Source: an uncultured Eubacteriales bacterium
Lineage (GTDB): Bacteria; Bacillota; Clostridia; Oscillospirales; Acutalibacteraceae
Length of the DNA stretch: 64,000 bases
Assembly: GCA_949068525.1 (NCBI GenBank)
Contig: CARTIQ010000003.1
Span: forward strand, 1 to 64,000
Reading direction: 5' to 3'
Each line of letters opens with the position of its first letter. Positions within the stretch are counted from its first letter, which is position 1. Below the pieces are notes generated by a model. The model was not told the DNA's origin and made no database searches. It saw only the letters and a list, made by a program, of their open reading frames with translations. The position numbers and the translations under genes are program-made. Of the stretch, positions 59,481 through 64,000 are shown one piece after another.

Positions 59481-60815
59481 ATGTCTACAAAGGATGAAAG
59501 TAGGGAAAAGAATATTTGCTGTTCTTTTTGTAATAAGCCTCAGGAGCAGGCAACGAAACTTATTGCAGGACCAGGTGTTTATATCTGTGATGAGTGTGTT
59601 TCTTTGTGCCTTTCTATCCTTGAGGATGAGCTTTTGAAAAAAGATCAAGATCAGAAAAACAAATTTTCGAAGGACGAGGTTGACTTACTGCGTCCTAAAG
59701 AAATTAAGGCTATTTTGGATGAGTATGTTATTGGGCAGGAGACGGCTAAGGTTGCACTTTCTGTTGCGGTTTATAATCATTATAAGCGGATATATTTTGG
59801 AAATAGCGATAAAGATAGCGACGATACGGTTGAATTGAAGAAGAGTAATGTTTTGCTTTTGGGTCCAACAGGCGTGGGGAAGACTCTTTTGGCACAAACT
59901 TTGGCAAAGGCTTTGAATGTTCCTTTTGCTATTGCTGACGCTACTACTTTGACTGAAGCTGGATATGTTGGTGAAGACGTTGAAAATATCCTTTTGAGAC
60001 TGATTCAGGCGGCCGATTTTGATATTGAACGAGCCGAACGCGGAATCATTTATATTGATGAGCTTGATAAAATTGCAAGGAAATCCGAGAACCCTTCTAT
60101 AACTCGGGATGTTAGCGGTGAGGGCGTTCAGCAGGCTCTTTTAAAAATTCTGGAGGGAACGGTTTCTAATGTACCGCCACAGGGAGGAAGAAAGCACCCT
60201 CAGCAAGAGTTTATTCATATTAATACGACGAATATTTTGTTTATTTGCGGGGGCGCTTTTGATGGGCTTGAAAAAATCGTTGAAAAGAGAACAGGTTCCT
60301 CTAGCATGGGCTTTGGAGCTGACGTTAAGACTAAAAAAGAGTTAAATTCTACCAAATGGATGCAGGACGTTCTGCCGCATGATTTGGTTAAGTATGGACT
60401 TATTCCGGAGCTTGTTGGACGCTTACCTGTGATTACTGCTCTTAACGGGCTTGACAAAGAGGCTTTAGTCCGGATTTTGAAGGAGCCAAAAAATTCAATA
60501 TTAAAGCAGTATCAAAAGTTGTTTTCTCTTGACAAAGTTGAACTTGTTTTTGAGGATAAAGCTTTGGAGGCAGTTGCGCAAAAGGCTCTTGACAGAAACA
60601 CTGGAGCTAGAGGTTTGCGAGCAATTATGGAGGAAATTTTGTCTGAATTAATGTACGAAGTACCGAGCGACCATACTATAGAAAAAGTGATAATAACAGA
60701 CAAAACTGTTAACGGCAAGGCAAAGGCAGAAATTGTTCGGGATAAAAATCGCGTACCGTTTAACATTACGGTGAATGAGGAAACTTTAGATAAAGGAAAA
60801 AGCTCTGTGTCGTAA
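59481..60815 (+). CDS. clpX: ATP-dependent Clp protease ATPase subunit ClpX
   Basis: AAA+ unfoldase that feeds ClpP. The 444-aa product has an N-terminal zinc-binding domain with Cys14, Cys17, Cys36 and Cys39. Walker A is GPTGVGKT, Walker [11 protein letters not shown], and the pore loop reads [26 protein letters not shown] is the conserved sensor region. Directly downstream of clpP. The lon gene that often follows clpX is absent; engB is next. Confidence 0.98.
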   Translation: MSTKDESREKNICCSFCNKPQEQATKLIAGPGVYICDECVSLCLSILEDELLKKDQDQKNKFSKDEVDLLRPKEIKAILDEYVIGQETAKVALSVAVYNHYKRIYFGNSDKDSDDTVELKKSNVLLLGPTGVGKTLLAQTLAKALNVPFAIADATTLTEAGYVGEDVENILLRLIQAADFDIERAERGIIYIDELDKIARKSENPSITRDVSGEGVQQALLKILEGTVSNVPPQGGRKHPQQEFIHINTTNILFICGGAFDGLEKIVEKRTGSSSMGFGADVKTKKELNSTKWMQDVLPHDLVKYGLIPELVGRLPVITALNGLDKEALVRILKEPKNSILKQYQKLFSLDKVELVFEDKALEAVAQKALDRNTGARGLRAIMEEILSELMYEVPSDHTIEKVIITDKTVNGKAKAEIVRDKNRVPFNITVNEETLDKGKSSVS

Positions 60816-60856
60816 TTTTTAAAGTTTTGCAAAAGACTAGTATTGATGAGGTTTAT

Positions 60857-61456
60857 ATGGATTTTAATCGTGCTACTTTTGAGTCCTCTTTTTTTAAGAA
60901 AGATCAACTTAAGGACTCGCCCTGCCAAGAGATCGTGTTTTCGGGTCGCTCAAATGTGGGGAAATCTTCGCTTATAAATAAGCTTACTAATAGAAAGTCG
61001 ATTGCTAGAGTTAGCTCTAAGCCTGGCAAAACGGGGTCCATAAATTTTTATAAGGTAAATGATCTTTTGAGGCTGGTTGATTTACCAGGATATGGCTATG
61101 CAAAGGTTTCGCAGAAAGAAAAGGCTCGTTGGGCTGAGCTTGTTGAAGGATATTTTAATAGTGGCCGGAAGATTTCTCTTGTTATTCAAATCGTAGATAT
61201 GCGGCATCGCCCTACTGATGATGATCTTAATATGATTAATTTTTTGATTACTAACGGTTTTCACTTTATCGTTGTTTTGACTAAAAGCGATAAGTTAAAT
61301 AAAACAGAGCGAGAAACCCGGCTTGCTAATTTAAAGACAGACTTTCCCTTTGAGTGCTTTGAGGATATTAATTTTGTAATATTTTCCTCTATTAATGGCG
61401 AGGGTGTTGCTGAATTGGGCTCAATAATTGAGTCTGCCACTAGTAAAAATGAATAA
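60857..61456 (+). CDS. engB: ribosome biogenesis GTP-binding protein EngB (YsxC/YihA)
   Basis: Small GTPase required for 50S assembly. The 199-aa product has GRSNVGKSSLINKL (G1), DLPGYGYAKVS (G3) and TKSDK (G4). ATG 60857 is set by GAGG 5 nt upstream; the frame is open back to 60827 but without an SD. It is the last gene of the tig operon and ends at a terminator shared with the convergent rodA/ftsW gene. Confidence 0.95.
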   Translation: MDFNRATFESSFFKKDQLKDSPCQEIVFSGRSNVGKSSLINKLTNRKSIARVSSKPGKTGSINFYKVNDLLRLVDLPGYGYAKVSQKEKARWAELVEGYFNSGRKISLVIQIVDMRHRPTDDDLNMINFLITNGFHFIVVLTKSDKLNKTERETRLANLKTDFPFECFEDINFVIFSSINGEGVAELGSIIESATSKNE

Positions 61457-61475
61457 GTTTTAAATATCTATATTT

Positions 61476-61515
61476 AAAAAAGTTCAAGCTTTTCATACTT
61501 GCTTGAGCTTTTTAT
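61476..61515. terminator. bidirectional terminator between engB and the rodA/ftsW gene
   Basis: AAAAAAGTTCAAGC (to 61489) pairs with GCTTGAGCTTTTT (from 61501), one G-U, with T-runs on both outer sides. Confidence 0.8.
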
Positions 61516-62669
61516 ATTTCTTCGTACATTTCATCACTAATGTTATCATCGTGCTGTTGCATAAACACGCTTTGAACTAATCCAATTCCTAGATAAAGGC
61601 ATGCGGAGGATGAGCCTCCCGCACTAAAAAATGGCAGTGTTACACCAATTACAGGTAGTGCGCTAAGGCACATTCCTAGGTTGAAGATAGTTTGAGAGGC
61701 AACTAGACCGAAAAAACCAAAGCAGATGTAAGTTCCAAGACAGTCCGATGCTAACAGTGCTATTTTTAATGTTCTAAAGAGCATAAAAAGTATTAGCAAA
61801 ATTACAACGCAGCAACCAATAAACCCGAGTTCTTCGCCTACTGCAGAAAAAATGAAGTCGCTTTCTTGAATTGGTACAGAATTACTTCCAACACGAGGAC
61901 CATTAAATAATCCTTGTCCCCCAATTTTCCCTGATCCTATTGAAATTTTACCTTGAATCTGCTGGAACCCAGTGTTGAGAGGATCTGCTTCAGGATTTAT
62001 TTGGTTAATTATACGCTGTTTTTGGTAGTCGGCAAAAATGTAGTTCCACAGAATGGGGATAGAGAGAATTATCGCGACAAAGCCAGCTAAAAAGTATCGA
62101 AGTTGAACGCCGGCAGCAAAGGACATTGACAAAAACATGCAAAAGAAGATTATCGCAGCGCCGTCGTCTCCCTGAAGATGCGTTAATGCTATGGGGACCA
62201 AAGCATGCGCGCCCAAAAGAGACACATTTAGAAGCGACTTTAGCTCATTTTTTTCTTTTAAAAAGGACAAATGCTTAGAAAAGGTGATTATAAAGCCGAT
62301 TTTAGCAAGTTCGGAGGGCTGAAATGAGACTCCACCTGGCAGTTTAATCCATGCCCGTGCATCTATGCCCGAGTTTCCGGTTACTGCCGTGCCAAAAATC
62401 AAAGTGAGAATTATAAGCAAAATACAGATAGCCGCCACAATGGGGTAGTGCTTTGCGATTATCCTATAGTCGGACTTTGTTATTATGACTGCAGCGAGAT
62501 ATCCCAAAAGAATTGCTACTAGCTGAGTTTTAAAGTAAGTGAAATTTGATGTTCTCGAAACACTAAGCAAAAAAATTAGAGAAAGGGTCGATATAGAAAC
62601 CGAAACCGCCCAAAAAATTTTATCTGTACGGCTAAAATAATTCTTGATTTTATCTAAAAATTTTTGCAT
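61512..62669 (-). CDS. RodA/FtsW family SEDS peptidoglycan glycosyltransferase
   Basis: Polytopic membrane enzyme that polymerises lipid II into glycan strands for elongation or spore/septal wall. The 385-aa product has about ten helices. SEDS landmarks are ARAWIKLPGGVSFQPSELAK, the loop QESDFIFSAVGEELGFIG with the conserved Glu, and LPVIGVTLPFFSAGGSSS. ATG 62669 is set by AGAGGTGG 5 nt upstream. The order fits RodA slightly better than FtsW, but no class B PBP is adjacent to decide. Confidence 0.92.
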   Translation of the reverse strand: MQKFLDKIKNYFSRTDKIFWAVSVSISTLSLIFLLSVSRTSNFTYFKTQLVAILLGYLAAVIITKSDYRIIAKHYPIVAAICILLIILTLIFGTAVTGNSGIDARAWIKLPGGVSFQPSELAKIGFIITFSKHLSFLKEKNELKSLLNVSLLGAHALVPIALTHLQGDDGAAIIFFCMFLSMSFAAGVQLRYFLAGFVAIILSIPILWNYIFADYQKQRIINQINPEADPLNTGFQQIQGKISIGSGKIGGQGLFNGPRVGSNSVPIQESDFIFSAVGEELGFIGCCVVILLILFMLFRTLKIALLASDCLGTYICFGFFGLVASQTIFNLGMCLSALPVIGVTLPFFSAGGSSSACLYLGIGLVQSVFMQQHDDNISDEMYEEI

Positions 62670-62688
62670 GAATCCACCTCTTCCACTA

Positions 62689-62717
62689 ATTATATTATGA
62701 CCACAAGGGAAGTTCAA
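62689..62717 (-). promoter_or_regulatory. sigma-A-type promoter for the rodA/ftsW gene
   Basis: Minus strand TTGAAC (62717-62712), 17-bp spacer, consensus TATAAT (62694-62689). The predicted leader is very short. Confidence 0.6.
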
Positions 62718-62758
62718 GCGAAAATTTCGGTGATTTGATTTTAATTTATTTATAAATA

Positions 62759-62767
62759 TGATATAAT
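62759..62767 (+). promoter_or_regulatory. extended -10 promoter for fhs
   Basis: TGA followed by TATAAT (62762-62767), no clear -35, 33 nt before the fhs start. Confidence 0.45.
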
Positions 62768-62799
62768 CTTTTCAAATTTAATAAAGGATGGAAAACCAA

Positions 62800-64000
62800 A
62801 TGCTAACAGATATCGAGATAGCGCAAAAGTCTAACATACTGCCAATTGAGGATATTGCAAAAAATATTGGGATAAACAATACTGAACTTGAATTTTATGG
62901 AAAATACAAAGCGAAGCTTAACGATACTCTTTTTGAAAGATTAAAAGATAAAAAAGACGGCAAATTGATTTTGGTAACAGCAATAAACCCCACCCCAGCA
63001 GGAGAGGGCAAAACCACGACCACTATAGGTCTAGGCCAGGCTATGGCGAGGGCCGGAAAAAGTGCTATCATTGCCCTTAGGGAACCTTCGCTTGGGCCTG
63101 TTTTTGGAGTAAAGGGCGGTGCGGCCGGCGGTGGGTACGCTCAAGTTTTGCCTATGGAAGATATAAACCTTCATTTTACCGGAGACATGCACGCAATAAC
63201 TAGCGCGAACAACTTACTTTGTGCGCTTTTGGATAATCATCTGCAGCAGGGTAATCGGCTGAATATAGATCCGAGGAGAATTTTGATAAAACGATGCCTG
63301 GATATGAACGATCGTGCTTTGCGAAACATTGTGGTAGGGCTTGGCGGTAAAGTTAACGGTGTCCCGCGAGAAGACGGATTTATTATAACGGTTGCAAGCG
63401 AAGTCATGGCGATTTTGTGCCTGGCAACTGATCTTGAGGACTTAAAAGAGCGATTGGGCCAGATTTTAATAGCATATAGTTATGACGAAAATCCGGTCTA
63501 TGCAAAAGATATAAATGCAAACAGCGCTATGACAGTGCTTTTGAAAGAAGCTTTTAAACCAAACCTCATACAAACGTTAGAAGGAACCCCTGCGATCATG
63601 CATGGAGGGCCATTTGCTAACATTGCGCACGGATGTAACTCTGTTAAAGCGACCCGACTTGCTCTGAAGCTGGCAGATTATTGTATAACGGAGGCTGGTT
63701 TCGGCTCAGATTTGGGAGCCGAAAAATTTTTCGATATAAAATGCAGATTTGCAGGCTTAAAACCGAGTGCGGTTGTGGTAGTGGCAACGGTAAGAGCTTT
63801 AAAATACAATGGCGGCGTAGCAAAAGACGACTTAAAGATAGAAAATTTGGAAGCCTTGAAAAAAGGAATAGCCAACCTGGGTGCTCATGTACGGAACATG
63901 CAAAAGTTTGCGGTCCCTGTCGTTGTAGCCATAAACAAATTTGGAACAGACAGCGAGAAAGAGCTCGATTATATAAAGAAATATTGCTCTGATTTGGGCG
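62800..64000 (+). CDS. fhs: formate--tetrahydrofolate ligase, 5' part (runs off the window)
   Basis: ATP-dependent enzyme joining formate to tetrahydrofolate for purine synthesis and, in acetogens, the methyl branch of the Wood-Ljungdahl pathway. About 400 of the usual 550-560 residues are present. The frame stays open to the last base. The ATP-binding region [20 protein letters not shown] (about 66-85) and [20 protein letters not shown] are clear family motifs. SD AAAGGATGG precedes ATG 62800. Codons are A-rich compared with the tig operon. Its presence alone does not show acetogenesis. Confidence 0.96.
   Translation, partial: MLTDIEIAQKSNILPIEDIAKNIGINNTELEFYGKYKAKLNDTLFERLKDKKDGKLILVTAINPTPAGEGKTTTTIGLGQAMARAGKSAIIALREPSLGPVFGVKGGAAGGGYAQVLPMEDINLHFTGDMHAITSANNLLCALLDNHLQQGNRLNIDPRRILIKRCLDMNDRALRNIVVGLGGKVNGVPREDGFIITVASEVMAILCLATDLEDLKERLGQILIAYSYDENPVYAKDINANSAMTVLLKEAFKPNLIQTLEGTPAIMHGGPFANIAHGCNSVKATRLALKLADYCITEAGFGSDLGAEKFFDIKCRFAGLKPSAVVVVATVRALKYNGGVAKDDLKIENLEALKKGIANLGAHVRNMQKFAVPVVVAINKFGTDSEKELDYIKKYCSDLG

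Noticed and set aside
1..64000. CRISPR arrays, prophage or insertion-sequence remnants
   Set aside because: I found no regularly spaced repeats, transposase or integrase motifs, or long terminal inverted repeats anywhere in the window.

Overview
This is a 64-kb stretch of core chromosome from an AT-rich, endospore-forming, Gram-positive bacterium, most likely an anaerobic member of the Clostridia (Oscillospiraceae/Ruminococcaceae-like). The sporulation genes spoIIID and yunB point to spore formation. The gene strings miaB-mutS-mutL-miaA, sepF-divIVA-ileS-lspA-rluD, rimP-nusA-ylxR-ylxQ-infB-rbfA-nrnA-truB and tig-clpP-clpX-engB are typical of Firmicutes. The ispH-S1 fusion and the HPr-like protein next to mtaB are typical of Clostridia. 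I see no phage, insertion sequence, CRISPR array or rRNA operon. Many genes start with TTG or GTG behind strong Shine-Dalgarno (SD) sequences, and I moved many starts accordingly.

Layout. 1-3.9 kb: tRNA-Leu, spoIIID, a D-Ala-D-Ala carboxypeptidase, a cation-efflux transporter and yunB. 3.9-9.4 kb: ligA, two small membrane proteins with a cyclophilin lipoprotein, an S1-domain protein, and ireB with a small unknown. 9.4-16.2 kb: pheST, a histidine-free HPr-like protein, mtaB and a GHL10 glycosidase-like protein. 16.3-25.1 kb: a two-gene polysaccharide-type ABC exporter, then miaB-mutS-mutL-miaA. 25.2-36.4 kb: a HlyD-like protein, sepF, divIVA, ileS, lspA, an RluD-type pseudouridine synthase, ppx-ppk and luxS. 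36.4-37.6 kb: a short, very AT-rich patch with a GNAT, a small protein and a putative amidase. 37.7-39.5 kb: rpsF-ssb-rpsR and a 3-methyladenine glycosylase. 39.5-46.6 kb: the leftward rimP-to-truB operon. 46.7-50.4 kb: an XRE regulator, valS and ruvX. 50.4-57.4 kb: ispH-S1, rplS, lepB, rbgA, rnhB, yraN, an M19 dipeptidase and a metallophosphoesterase. 57.4-61.5 kb: tig-clpP-clpX-engB. 61.5-64 kb: rodA/ftsW and the 5' part of fhs.

The genes mostly serve translation (tRNA modification, aminoacylation, ribosome assembly), DNA repair and ligation, protein secretion and quality control, and cell shape and division. About fifteen sigma-A-type promoters can be read directly, nearly all with 17-bp spacers.

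I found no clearly new multi-gene system. The most interesting signals are regulatory RNAs. A perfect 10-bp inverted repeat hides the SD of spoIIID. A terminator-like hairpin lies between two overlapping promoters and the rimP-nusA operon. Candidate leaders precede rpsF and rplS. A small gene in the AT-rich patch has an SD placed for an ACG start.
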